From Stieleria neptunia (GTDB lineage Bacteria > Planctomycetota > Planctomycetia > Pirellulales > Pirellulaceae), in assembly GCF_007754155.1 (NCBI RefSeq), contig NZ_CP037423.1:6878938-6942937 (forward strand): DNA of 64,000 nucleotides, written 5' to 3'. Under the pieces are notes generated by a model. That model made no database searches. It saw only the letters and a list, made by a program, of their open reading frames with translations, and was not told the origin of the DNA. Made by a program: the position numbers and the translations under genes. Every line of letters begins with the position of its first letter. Within the stretch, counting starts at the first letter, position 1. Shown here in pieces: positions 54,087 to 62,218 of this stretch.

Positions 54087-55802
54087 TTAAGCGTCCCCCC
54101 GTGCGAGGCGGGGTCGGTTCTTCGGAATCGGCCTCGCCTTTTTTCGTTTCCGCGTCGACCAGGTTGTCATCGCCAGGACCGCCAGCAAACTGGCCAGTAC
54201 GGCGTAGAGCGGTTGTCGCCACGGCCCCAGTGATTGGACCAGCAAGACCAGCAACGGGCCATCCAAGATGATGGCTACCGTCCAGCCCGACCAGGCCGCC
54301 AAACGGACGTTGGCCGTCACGCCGCGAATCAAGCCGTAGACGAGACTGGGCAGGACCAACAAGTAGCCGCCACCGGGCAACCCCAAGGCCAACGCAGTGC
54401 CCAGCGCGGCGGTCACCATCCAAATCCAATCGCTCAGGGCGTTCGATTCCTCCGCTGAGGATCGCGATTCCAGCCACTCCAGCAGCAACGTCGCGGCCAG
54501 AAACGAGGCGGCGATCGTGAATAACCCCGCCGGCAAATCGATCGGCGTGTATTTCAGCGCGTTCCACGGCGTGATCAGCAAGGCGAAATGGATTACCAGT
54601 CCGACGGCCAGACCGACCAGCGCCGCCAACAACGTGTTCAGCCCATGGCGGGGCAAACGTCGCCAACGATGCCGCGACCGTTGACGCAGACAAGTCCAGC
54701 CGATCAAGGCGACCGCGATCAACGCCAACACCGTTTGCACCCGCTCGCTGAAGTGAATCACGGTCAAACCGTATAGATCAAAGAACACGGCGCTGCCGGC
54801 CGGTCGGGTGGATTCCTGCTGCACGCGTTGCACCGCGTCGGCGGGCAGGCGATCGATGGCGTGGTGCATCGAGAACAGATGCGCCCCCATGTGTTGCAAC
54901 GTTCGATCGCTCAGGTTGGCCGGCGTATCGTCCGGCCGGTGATAGCGATGGGCGCCTCCGATGACCGCATAATTGAATCCGGGTAGACCGAGTTCGCCAT
55001 GCCAAGCGTTGAAGTCGGTCGCGTTGGGGAGCATCCGATAGACAGTGACGGCCAGCGAGGACGTGATCTTGGGCCGGGCCATGTCGTCGATCAACGCGCT
55101 GACCCAAGCATGGTTGCCGGAGTGTGTTTCGAACATCGGGATGCCGCCACGGCTGCCGCGGGCATCGAAGTTCAACACGAACACCGGTCGGGCGAACGGC
55201 AGCGATTGCTGGGCCGCGATCGCATAGGCACCCAACAACCCGAATTCCTCTCCGTCGGTAAACAGGTAATGGGTGGTGCGGACCGGCGGCGTCGTCGCCA
55301 GAAAGCGGATGTGTTCGACCAGCGCGACGACCGCCGATCCGGCGTCCCCGGCGCCGGGGCCCCAGCGACAGGAATCATGATGGGTGGCAACCAGAATCGG
55401 GGCCAACGAAGGATCCGAGCCTTGGATCGTGACCCACAGGTTCTTCAGCACGGTGTCGGGCGGCAATAAATCAATGCGCCCCCGCGGATGTCGATTCTGA
55501 CGCTCGGGGTCGAACGGGATTTCGATTCTCTGGGGTGAGACACCGAAGCCGCGAAGCTTTTGTTCCAGGCGTTGCAAAAACGCTTCGCCGGCCGCGGTAC
55601 CGGTCGTGTGTTTCAGTGCAGGATCGCCCAACAATTCAACCAGCGTCGCGCGCATCCGCGCCGCCGACGGCTGATCGGCCGGGGCGTCTGGCCCCAATGG
55701 CGTCGGCCCGCGGTACTGGTACCAACCCAAGAAAATCGAAAGCCCCAACATCAACGTTGAAACCACGATTCGTCTACCGAATTTCGACGCTTGGTGTTCC
55801 AA
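54087..55802 (-). CDS. M28-family membrane metallopeptidase
   Basis: A 571-residue protein. It has an N-terminal membrane helix and a zinc peptidase domain in the periplasm with THHDSCRWGPG (His141, Asp143), AGDAGSAVVALVEH (Asp153), FTDGEEFGLLGA (Glu185/Glu186), LNFDARGSRG (Asp213) and HRYHRPDDTPAN (last His). A C-terminal set of about six to eight hydrophobic helices follows. The plan resembles endoplasmic reticulum metallopeptidase 1-like proteins. It is likely an aminopeptidase at the cell membrane. No operon partner. Confidence 0.9.
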   Translation of the reverse strand: MEHQASKFGRRIVVSTLMLGLSIFLGWYQYRGPTPLGPDAPADQPSAARMRATLVELLGDPALKHTTGTAAGEAFLQRLEQKLRGFGVSPQRIEIPFDPERQNRHPRGRIDLLPPDTVLKNLWVTIQGSDPSLAPILVATHHDSCRWGPGAGDAGSAVVALVEHIRFLATTPPVRTTHYLFTDGEEFGLLGAYAIAAQQSLPFARPVFVLNFDARGSRGGIPMFETHSGNHAWVSALIDDMARPKITSSLAVTVYRMLPNATDFNAWHGELGLPGFNYAVIGGAHRYHRPDDTPANLSDRTLQHMGAHLFSMHHAIDRLPADAVQRVQQESTRPAGSAVFFDLYGLTVIHFSERVQTVLALIAVALIGWTCLRQRSRHRWRRLPRHGLNTLLAALVGLAVGLVIHFALLITPWNALKYTPIDLPAGLFTIAASFLAATLLLEWLESRSSAEESNALSDWIWMVTAALGTALALGLPGGGYLLVLPSLVYGLIRGVTANVRLAAWSGWTVAIILDGPLLVLLVQSLGPWRQPLYAVLASLLAVLAMTTWSTRKRKKARPIPKNRPRLARGDA

Positions 55803-55862
55803 AACCTGAATCCCCCTGCAACCAGTCGCCTAAGCTCAATGTCAACACCTTTGGCTCTTGAG

Positions 55863-55945
55863 GTGTTAGCGGAACGGCGCGAGCCGTCCGGTCGCGCTTC
55901 AAAAACACCGCGAAAGACCGGAGGGCACGCGCCCTACCGCTAACA
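55863..55945. repeat. Repeat family B, complete copy in reverse orientation
   Basis: GTGTTAGCGGAACGGCGCGA at the start and CGCGCCCTACCGCTAACA at the end, the reverse of the copy at 29367-29448. It lies just upstream of the peptidase gene. Confidence 0.85.
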
Positions 55946-55984
55946 ACAACACTCCGCTTGGCGTCAAGCGAAGCGGCATTGAGA

Positions 55985-56024
55985 GTAAGCTTCCAAGTTG
56001 CGATCGACAAGCTGGAAGCTTACC
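55985..56024. repeat. Degenerate hairpin of repeat family A
   Basis: GTAAGCTTCCAAGTTG and CAAGCTGGAAGCTTAC pair with one mismatch, right after the FliG-like stop. Related to 2818-2880. Confidence 0.7.
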
Positions 56025-56030
56025 CCACGT

Positions 56031-57050
56031 CTATGCCGCGAATGACGTCGGCTGTGGAGTGAATCCGATCGCGATTTGCGCGACAATTTGTTTTGCGGCG
56101 TCGATCTCGGAAAGCTGCAGTTGTCCCATCCGCCGCATGTCGCTGCGTACTTTGCGTGATTGCCGTCGCGGCAACATGTCGAGCACGGTTTCCGCGGTCT
56201 CGTTGGGCAGACCGCACAAAACCAGGAACGCTTGTTTGGTTGACACCATCCCCAGGGCACGGCAAAGATCCTGGGGCGGAAGTTGCGTCAGAAAACGATC
56301 AACGCGTTCGGCCAATTCCGCCGGGTGACACAGTGCTTGGTCCACACAGGGTTCATCACTCCCCTGTCGACGCGCCGCTGCATCTCGGTGCTGGTCAATG
56401 GGCAACACCACGGGAGACTGGTCCGACCCGTCGTCGTGCGGTTGCCGGGCTTCCTGTTGGAGCAGCGCCGACGGCAACACGCCGGCGGCTTGTGTCTGGT
56501 GAAATTGGGCAAACATGCTCTCCACCGTTTCGCGGTTCGGCGGCATCGCGGCCGGCATCGCGGCCGGCATCGGGGCCGGGGCCGTTGTGGCATCGGCGTC
56601 GGTTGGCCGGGCGTGTTCAGCCGTCGGCACTTCGACCGCGGCCGATTCCGTCGGGGGCGTTTGGCGGTGGCCGCTTTCGCGTTGAAAATCCGCCGCGGCG
56701 TCGGCGACCGAATCGGTACCTCGGTAGATCGATTTGGAGCGTTTGGGGGAGACCCTGGCGCGACCGATTTGAATTTCGTCCTGAATCTCCGATTCCACTT
56801 TTTCGACACGGCTGGTTTCGGTCTGCAGCTCGTCGCGCATCCGCTTCATCACATGGACCTGTTCCATGGCATCGACTTCACCCATCGCCGACATCTCTCG
56901 GGCGATGCGTTGTTTGTCATCATTACCCAGCTGTCCCAGCAAGACACGGTGGGTTCGTCGTGGCAGGGTGTGCAGCAGGATAGCGATCTGGCGGATCGTA
57001 TCGCCGCGATCGTCGTGAGTGCCGGTGTGGGTTTCGGTCGGGGTGATCAT
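56031..57050 (-). CDS. FliG-like protein (divergent)
   Basis: A 339-residue protein. The N-terminus (RQIAILLHTLPRRTHRVLLG) resembles the FliG N-terminal helices that contact FliF. After a long Ala/Pro/Met-rich linker the C-terminal part, RFLTQLPPQDLCRALGMVST and VLDMLPRRQSRKVRSDMRRM, then QLQLSEIDAAKQIVAQIA, has the FliG middle/C-domain rhythm. The charged torque-generating helix of true FliG is not evident. It lies 63 bases downstream of the FliF-like gene. This is probably not a standard motor switch protein, but a relative in a modified complex. Confidence 0.7.
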   Translation of the reverse strand: MITPTETHTGTHDDRGDTIRQIAILLHTLPRRTHRVLLGQLGNDDKQRIAREMSAMGEVDAMEQVHVMKRMRDELQTETSRVEKVESEIQDEIQIGRARVSPKRSKSIYRGTDSVADAAADFQRESGHRQTPPTESAAVEVPTAEHARPTDADATTAPAPMPAAMPAAMPPNRETVESMFAQFHQTQAAGVLPSALLQQEARQPHDDGSDQSPVVLPIDQHRDAAARRQGSDEPCVDQALCHPAELAERVDRFLTQLPPQDLCRALGMVSTKQAFLVLCGLPNETAETVLDMLPRRQSRKVRSDMRRMGQLQLSEIDAAKQIVAQIAIGFTPQPTSFAA

Positions 57051-57113
57051 GGACGTGATGGATGGGTCAGGTCATTGAAACGATCGGACACCGTTGGCGG
57101 ACACCCAACGTTC

Positions 57114-58568
57114 TCAGGCAGCGTCGGCGATCCAACTGTGGACGATCTGTGCGGCCAGTTCCGGGTTGGATTCGACCAACTCGGCCAAGTCGTCTCGCAT
57201 GGTGGTATCCGCGGCGTTGGACATGGTCTTGGCAGACCGATCGGTTTGTCGCGGTGCTGGTTCGGGGGTTGGCATCTCTGCGACCGAGGATGTCGTCATC
57301 GCAGGGTTTCGCAGTCGCAGTCGCATGGCGGCGAGCGCGAAGACGCTGGCGACCAACAACAGGCATCCCAGGGAAATCGCCAGCACCGGGTTGGCTTGAA
57401 ACGGTCCGACCACGCCGGCCCACTGGCCGACCCGATCGACCGGTGATGGATACTTGGGCGTCTTGTCGGGATCTGGAAAGCTCCAGACGCGAACCGTTTG
57501 TTCGTCCGTGTCGGCAGCGGTCGCCACCAACGGTTTGACCGCATCACGGATATTGTCCATGACTTTCACGCGGACGCCGTCCAATTGTTCTTGGGTCGGT
57601 GCCAGCGGCAAAGCGCTCTCGGGATGTTGGGAGCGATGATCGTTGACCCATTGGGCGTGGAACTGGCTTTCGGGCACACCGACCGAAACGCGGATCAGAA
57701 ACTCACCGGGTGTCGATTCTTTCTGAATCGACTTGGACAACGCGATCGGTTTTCCGTCACCGGACTCGCGGTACACCGACCGCGCGGCGATGTGCAGCCC
57801 GCGATAGCCGCCCAGCAGCTCGGTCAGGCGTTGCTCCAGTTCGTACTCCGCTTGACGCTGCTGGCGGGTCAATGGATCGTCCGAACCGTTGTACGTTTTC
57901 CGCGCCGACGTGTCCGTCACCGTCACTTGGTCCGCGTCCATGCCGGCGTAGGCACCGGCGACGAGGTTTTGAATCATGCTGATCCGCCCCGGCGCGATCG
58001 GCTTGCCACTGTCCGAGACCAGCAGCACGCTGGCAGATCGGATCCTGCGCTCGTCAAATCCGCCGGCAGATTGCTCGTCATAGTCGACACTGGCCCAGAG
58101 GATGTCGTCAAAGGCCGCAATCTTTTTCCCCAGATCGCGCGCCTTGGCATATTGGTGACGGGTCCGCCGGGCCGATTCCGATTCGAAATAGGGCGCCTCA
58201 ACAAGCGCCTCTTCGACGCTGCTCTGCAACGCGTAGGGCAGCGCGGAGGCTTGCTCGAGCGCCGCCAGGTATTCGTGCCGGGTCTCACGCGGGATCAACA
58301 TCCGTCCGTCTTCACGTCGCCAATCGCTCAAGCCCGCTCGGCTGAACGCGAACTCGAGTTGACTGAGCTCCATCTCTCGGAGCACCTTCCCGCCGAAGAG
58401 TGGCTCCATGGATTCCGTCGAGCCGGCAGGGGTGACGTAATAGATCCCGCCGAGAATCAGCAGCCCCGCGATCACACAAGCGACGGCTCGTGACAACGCC
58501 GACGCCCCGGAAAGAGGCGGGACGGTGTCCAGGTGGGACTTGAATCGTTCGGTCCGCTGACGCAACAC
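57114..58568 (-). CDS. FliF-like M-ring protein (divergent)
   Basis: A 484-residue membrane protein starting at GTG 58568, 2 bases after the upstream stop. A first membrane helix (VACVIAGLLILGGIYYV) is followed by a ring-building region (EPLFGGKVLREMELSQLEFA; LPYALQSSVEEALVEAPYFE; ARDLGKKIAAFDDILWASVD), a second helix (NPVLAISLGCLLLVASVFAL) and a FliG-binding-like tail (DLAELVESNPELAAQIVHSW). The FliF layout of two helices with a periplasmic ring and a C-terminal ~20-residue tail is retained. Sequence is far from flagellar FliF. No other flagellar gene is in the window. Confidence 0.78.
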   Translation of the reverse strand: MLRQRTERFKSHLDTVPPLSGASALSRAVACVIAGLLILGGIYYVTPAGSTESMEPLFGGKVLREMELSQLEFAFSRAGLSDWRREDGRMLIPRETRHEYLAALEQASALPYALQSSVEEALVEAPYFESESARRTRHQYAKARDLGKKIAAFDDILWASVDYDEQSAGGFDERRIRSASVLLVSDSGKPIAPGRISMIQNLVAGAYAGMDADQVTVTDTSARKTYNGSDDPLTRQQRQAEYELEQRLTELLGGYRGLHIAARSVYRESGDGKPIALSKSIQKESTPGEFLIRVSVGVPESQFHAQWVNDHRSQHPESALPLAPTQEQLDGVRVKVMDNIRDAVKPLVATAADTDEQTVRVWSFPDPDKTPKYPSPVDRVGQWAGVVGPFQANPVLAISLGCLLLVASVFALAAMRLRLRNPAMTTSSVAEMPTPEPAPRQTDRSAKTMSNAADTTMRDDLAELVESNPELAAQIVHSWIADAA

Positions 58569-58570
58569 GC

Positions 58571-58993
58571 TTAGGCTGCCAATCGACTACGGGATGATTG
58601 CGAGGGAAACACAATGGTCACAGCCACTCCGCCCTGGGGGCAGTTCTGCCACTGCAGCTCCGCGTTGATGGCGGCCGCCGCGATCGGCAGGTGACGCTCG
58701 CGTTTGGTCGCGTCGGTCCCGCTGTCGGCGATCTCCAACTCCAATCCCGTGTCGCTCTGGCAAGCGGTGATCATTAGATCGCCACCATCAGGCATCGCCT
58801 CCAACGCCTGCTTGCTGAGCGCCGTGATCAGATCCGCCGTGCGTTGGTGGTCGCAGGGGATGGGGATTTCCAAGTCGATGTCCAATTCCAAACACACCGG
58901 AGCCTGGTGTTGGATCAATAACGGTGCGGTCACAGTCTCGACAAGAACCAAGAGGTTCCTGCACTGTTCCGGTTCCATCCATCCTTTGGCCAT
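58571..58993 (-). CDS. Histidine-kinase-like ATPase (HATPase_c-like) small protein
   Basis: A 140-residue protein whose C-terminal two thirds resemble the GHKL ATPase of sensor kinases: DLITALSKQALEAMPDGGDL (N-box) and GLELEIADSGTDATKRERHL (G1-like box), then GGVAVTIVFPS as a G2-like end. It has no dimerisation/phosphoacceptor helix, so it may be a stand-alone ATPase, an anti-sigma-type regulator, or a kinase fragment. It is the first gene of the HATPase/FliF-like/FliG-like operon, 2 bases before the FliF-like start. Confidence 0.65.
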   Translation of the reverse strand: MAKGWMEPEQCRNLLVLVETVTAPLLIQHQAPVCLELDIDLEIPIPCDHQRTADLITALSKQALEAMPDGGDLMITACQSDTGLELEIADSGTDATKRERHLPIAAAAINAELQWQNCPQGGVAVTIVFPSQSSRSRLAA

Positions 58994-59430
58994 CGTGGCC
59001 TCCGCATTTATCGAATGTTCAAATGATTATGACGACCCGCGGGGTGCGACACGCCATCGACGCCGGCGACGGACCTCACCTGATTAAAACCAGGGGAAAA
59101 TCACCGGAATGACTCAAGTCGTTCTCCACAATGGACCGGCATAGTCTTTTCCCGTCGGTGGTCGCAAGGCGGATCGGCCCGACAAAATGCAGCCCCGAGC
59201 GACAAGCAGGGGGCGGCGTCCCCTCGGACGCCTCGATTTTTTGCCGATCGGGCGTATGATGGCACGAGTGCTTTGTCAACGATTCGATTTCGGGTGCCGC
59301 GGAAAAGGGGTCAGGTACCCAAAACCAAATGGCCCAACGGGTGCTTCGCATTTTTGAGACCTGACCCCTTTTCCGCTCGCTGCGTTTTTGACTGCAACAC
59401 TCTCTGCCCCACAAAAAATTCGTACTTTCC
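58994..59430. other. 437-base divergent intergenic region with repeat C
   Basis: Between the HATPase-like start and the PDZ protein start. It contains the family C repeat (59299-59376); the rest shows no gene. Promoters of both flanking units should be here. Confidence 0.55.
59299..59376. repeat. Inverted repeat, family C (second copy)
   Basis: GCGGAAAAGGGGTCAGGTAC at the start and CTGACCCCTTTTCCGC at the end, with the same middle (CAAATGGCCCAACGGGTGCT) as 53821-53898. The right arm carries GAGACCTGACC instead of GGTACCTGACC. Confidence 0.88.
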
Positions 59431-60924
59431 ATGCGTTCACTGCCACTCCTACTGTCCATCACCACGCTCGTGGTCTCCGCCACCTGTTTCGCCGACGATG
59501 CCCGCGGGCAAGGACTGCTGCAACGGCTGCGAAGTCGGATCGCGCCGCTGATTCAAGATCAATTGGAACCGCGAGACGGTGAAGCTGCCAACAACGCCCT
59601 GCCGGCGCGCCCACTGCCCGGCTCAGGCAATCAGCCCGCTGCCGGCGATCCGGCAAACGAAGCGGCCCCGGATGCTGCCGCCGGCCGGACGAATCCGCGC
59701 GCCCGCTATCGCTCCCTGGCTCGTCCCGGGGCCGGCGGAGTCAGCCGCATTCCGGCCGTCACGCCGCCGGTTGCTGCGGCTGTCAGTCCGACGCCGGCAA
59801 TCGGGCCGAGCGGAGTTCGACAGGCGGGTGCCGAGACGCAGCCGCGTTCCGACGCCGGCTCTCCAGCAACCCCGCGATCCAATTCGTTCGGTCGATCGAT
59901 TCTCTCCCCGCTGGACTTTGACGACGAAACCGGGCCGACATCGGCCTCCGCCGGCACCGAAGCATCAATCGGCATCAAGGCGATCGACGCCGATCCGGGC
60001 TACCCCGGCGTTCAAATCACCGAATTCGCCAGCCACTCCCGGGCCGACCGAGACGGGTTGCGCGTCGGCGACTTCATCTTTGCCATCGACGGGGTGCCCA
60101 CGCCATCGGTGGCCGCTTTGGTCGATCAAGTTTCCGCTCGTCAGCCCGGCGACCAAGTTCGCTTGCGGATCGGGCGGGGAGGACAAGTCAGTGATCTAGA
60201 CATCACGTTGGTTGCCAAACCCGGCACCAACCCAGGCCCAACGATTGGTGCGACACCACCGCTCACCGCCCAGCCACCGCGGGTCGCCCAGTCACCACGG
60301 GCCGTCAATCCAGTCGCCGTCCCCACCGAGACTGTCGCACGGCCAAAGATCGGTGCGGAAGTCCGCGATGTGCCCGGCCGACGTGGCGTCCGCGTGTTGG
60401 AAATCCAACCCGGATCGCCGGCAGACAAGGCCGGGCTGAAAGTCGAAGACCGCATCGTAGCGATTGACAGCAAAATGGTTTCAGACACCCAGCGTCTGTT
60501 CGACCTGCTGACGCTGGCTTCGACGAACGCGCCGGTGGACCTGCAATTGATCCGAGACAATCGTCTGGTCAACGCCACGCTGTCGCTGGGATCCGATGAC
60601 GGACCAGCGGTCGCGGGTCAAGCGACGGACGCCACCGGCTCCACGCCCGCCCCCAGCGAGTCATTGGTCGGCGGCCTCGGTTCGGTCCTCGGCGGCATGT
60701 TCGGCCAGACCGCCCCATCATCCCAAACACCCTCCAACACGACGGATCCGAAAGCTGATCAGGCGAAACAGGCCGCTGAGCCGGAATTGCTTCCCGCGGC
60801 AAAGGAGCCGCAGCAGGAAAGCGAGACGCAAACTGCCCCGTCAGGCGAATCGGACTCGGTGCAAGCCGAGATTCAGCGACTTCGCGACCAACTGCAACAG
60901 CTCGAGTCGCAACTCAAGGAATAA
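59431..60924 (+). CDS. Exported double-PDZ protein with C-terminal coiled coil
   Basis: A 497-residue protein. A signal peptide (MRSLPLLLSITTLVVSATCFADD) is followed by a Pro/Ala-rich linker, a PDZ domain about residues 180-270 (GYPGVQITEFASHSRADRDGL, GDFIFAIDGVPTPSVAALVD), a second linker and a second PDZ about 305-390 (GVRVLEIQPGSPADKAGLKV, then DRIVAIDSKMVSDTQRLFD). The C-terminus is acidic, Gln-rich and ends in a short coiled coil (QRLRDQLQQLESQLKE). No protease domain, so it is probably a scaffold or peptide-binding protein of the periplasm. Lies upstream of the inverted repeat at 60943-61013. Confidence 0.85.
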   Translation: MRSLPLLLSITTLVVSATCFADDARGQGLLQRLRSRIAPLIQDQLEPRDGEAANNALPARPLPGSGNQPAAGDPANEAAPDAAAGRTNPRARYRSLARPGAGGVSRIPAVTPPVAAAVSPTPAIGPSGVRQAGAETQPRSDAGSPATPRSNSFGRSILSPLDFDDETGPTSASAGTEASIGIKAIDADPGYPGVQITEFASHSRADRDGLRVGDFIFAIDGVPTPSVAALVDQVSARQPGDQVRLRIGRGGQVSDLDITLVAKPGTNPGPTIGATPPLTAQPPRVAQSPRAVNPVAVPTETVARPKIGAEVRDVPGRRGVRVLEIQPGSPADKAGLKVEDRIVAIDSKMVSDTQRLFDLLTLASTNAPVDLQLIRDNRLVNATLSLGSDDGPAVAGQATDATGSTPAPSESLVGGLGSVLGGMFGQTAPSSQTPSNTTDPKADQAKQAAEPELLPAAKEPQQESETQTAPSGESDSVQAEIQRLRDQLQQLESQLKE

Positions 60925-60942
60925 ACCATCGAACAAATTCTC

Positions 60943-61013
60943 CCACGGATGGCAGCGCGAACCCACGGATGACAGGGTGCCAACAATCCGCGGGTTCGCG
61001 CTGCTATCCGCGG
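60943..61013. repeat. Inverted repeat, likely terminator of the PDZ gene
   Basis: GGATGGCAGCGCGAACCCAC and CGCGGGTTCGCGCTGCTATC pair imperfectly over about 25 bases. It begins 19 bases after the PDZ stop and faces the convergent small gene. Confidence 0.6.
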
Positions 61014-61106
61014 GTTCAGTGGCTATTTCATCGCTCCACAAGTCACCGCCTGCCCCGATTTCTAGGTCGACAACCGCAACGTAAACGTTGAAACCCGGCC
61101 GAAGCA

Positions 61107-61382
61107 CTAACCGGCCATGGCGGAGCGGAAACTCAACACCGCGGGCGTCTCGTCGGCCGGCAACGCTTCCTTCACCAGATTGCTGGTCAGCGTCATCTTC
61201 AACGCCGCAACCTGATTCGGCTCGATCGCGATACGGCTTTGCACAAACCAGCCGACGTGCGGAGAACGACTTTCTTGGCGGAGCACCAGCGTGCTCGAGC
61301 CCTCGGCATCGCTTTCGCTTGCAAGCACCAGCCGCTGGTCGCCGGAATCGCTCGGGAAGACGTTCAGAATCGTCGAATTCAT
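61107..61382 (-). CDS. Small protein, function unknown
   Basis: A 91-residue protein starting at ATG 61382 with AGG upstream; a longer version from 61457 adds 25 residues that look less protein-like. It reads MNSTILNVFPSDSGDQRLVL, later STLVLRQESRSPHVGWFVQS, and ends FRSAMAG. Composition and codon use are protein-like, and the strand-rich pattern suggests a small beta protein. I recognise no family. It is divergent from csrA. Confidence 0.6.
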   Translation of the reverse strand: MNSTILNVFPSDSGDQRLVLASESDAEGSSTLVLRQESRSPHVGWFVQSRIAIEPNQVAALKMTLTSNLVKEALPADETPAVLSFRSAMAG

Positions 61383-61717
61383 CAGGAACCTGAATGCGTG
61401 ACGCGGATGAAGGAGGGACGTCAAAAACTGCGCGGTGTTGAAATTGATTCTCAACAACAGAGGAGTTTAATGATTCTGTGCTGCGCGTCAATCTTTCAAA
61501 TCGGTGTAAAGTCTTCCAATTCTGGAGACGACAAGCGCCGGCGTCCAGATCCGCCATGTGCCGTAACCGCTTGTTTGAAAACAGGTTGCGGAAAACAGGT
61601 GGATTTTCATGCGGCGATTGGCACGGTTACTGCATCACTCCCCTGCCACGTACAAGGATGTGACAGCCTTGACGAGTTTCTCACCCTCTCTCGCCGGTAT
61701 CGGCAAAGGAAACTGCC
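61383..61717. promoter_or_regulatory. Divergent promoter region before csrA
   Basis: 335 bases between the small unknown gene and csrA, A/T-rich in places (CTTTCAAATCGGTGTAAAGT near 61494). AAAGGAAACTGCC precedes the csrA ATG as a good ribosome-binding site. No repeat or gene recognised. Confidence 0.4.
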
Positions 61718-62101
61718 ATGTTAGTTCTCTCACGAAAAGTCGATCAGCAGATCAAGATTGGCGACGACGTCACGGTGACCGTGGTCCGCGTGGAAGGAAA
61801 CCGAGTTCGAATCGGAATCAGCGCGCCCCGCGACGTCCGCATCCTGCGCGGTGAATTGGACGCCGAACAAGCGGTCAACGGGGAGGTCGAGTTCGAGCTT
61901 TCCGAGCGAGAATTCGCCTTCGCCCACCAAAACGCATCGGATCGAATCCGGTCGACCCGGTCGCGGACAGGTGATTCCGCCCAGCCCCAGGTCTTCTCCG
62001 GATCCGTCACCGCCGACGGCGGCAAGGTCAAACTGGTGAGCGATTCGTCATCGCGGAACGGCAAGTCGGCTCCCTTGGCGAGTTTCGTTTCGGCGTCGTA
62101 G
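61718..62101 (+). CDS. csrA: Carbon storage regulator CsrA with long C-terminal extension
   Basis: A 127-residue CsrA. Residues 1-48 are standard: MLVLSRKVDQQIKIGDDVTV, then GNRVRIGISAPRDVRILRGE, with Arg residues for RNA binding. The remaining ~75 residues are extra; most CsrA proteins end near residue 60-65. The tail is Ser/Arg/Gly-rich and likely disordered. CsrA binds GGA motifs in mRNA leaders and controls translation of motility and carbon-storage genes, and is often found near flagellar genes; the FliF/FliG-like operon is 2.7 kb away. Confidence 0.95.
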   Translation: MLVLSRKVDQQIKIGDDVTVTVVRVEGNRVRIGISAPRDVRILRGELDAEQAVNGEVEFELSEREFAFAHQNASDRIRSTRSRTGDSAQPQVFSGSVTADGGKVKLVSDSSSRNGKSAPLASFVSAS

Positions 62102-62218
62102 GCCCGGGCCGTTCAACACCTCCCCGCCCCGCGAATGGACTCGCGGCCCGATTCCCTGTCCCACCCGAAATCTGAAATCTGAAATATCAAATCCGAAGTG
62201 TCTCACCGAGCTGACCGC

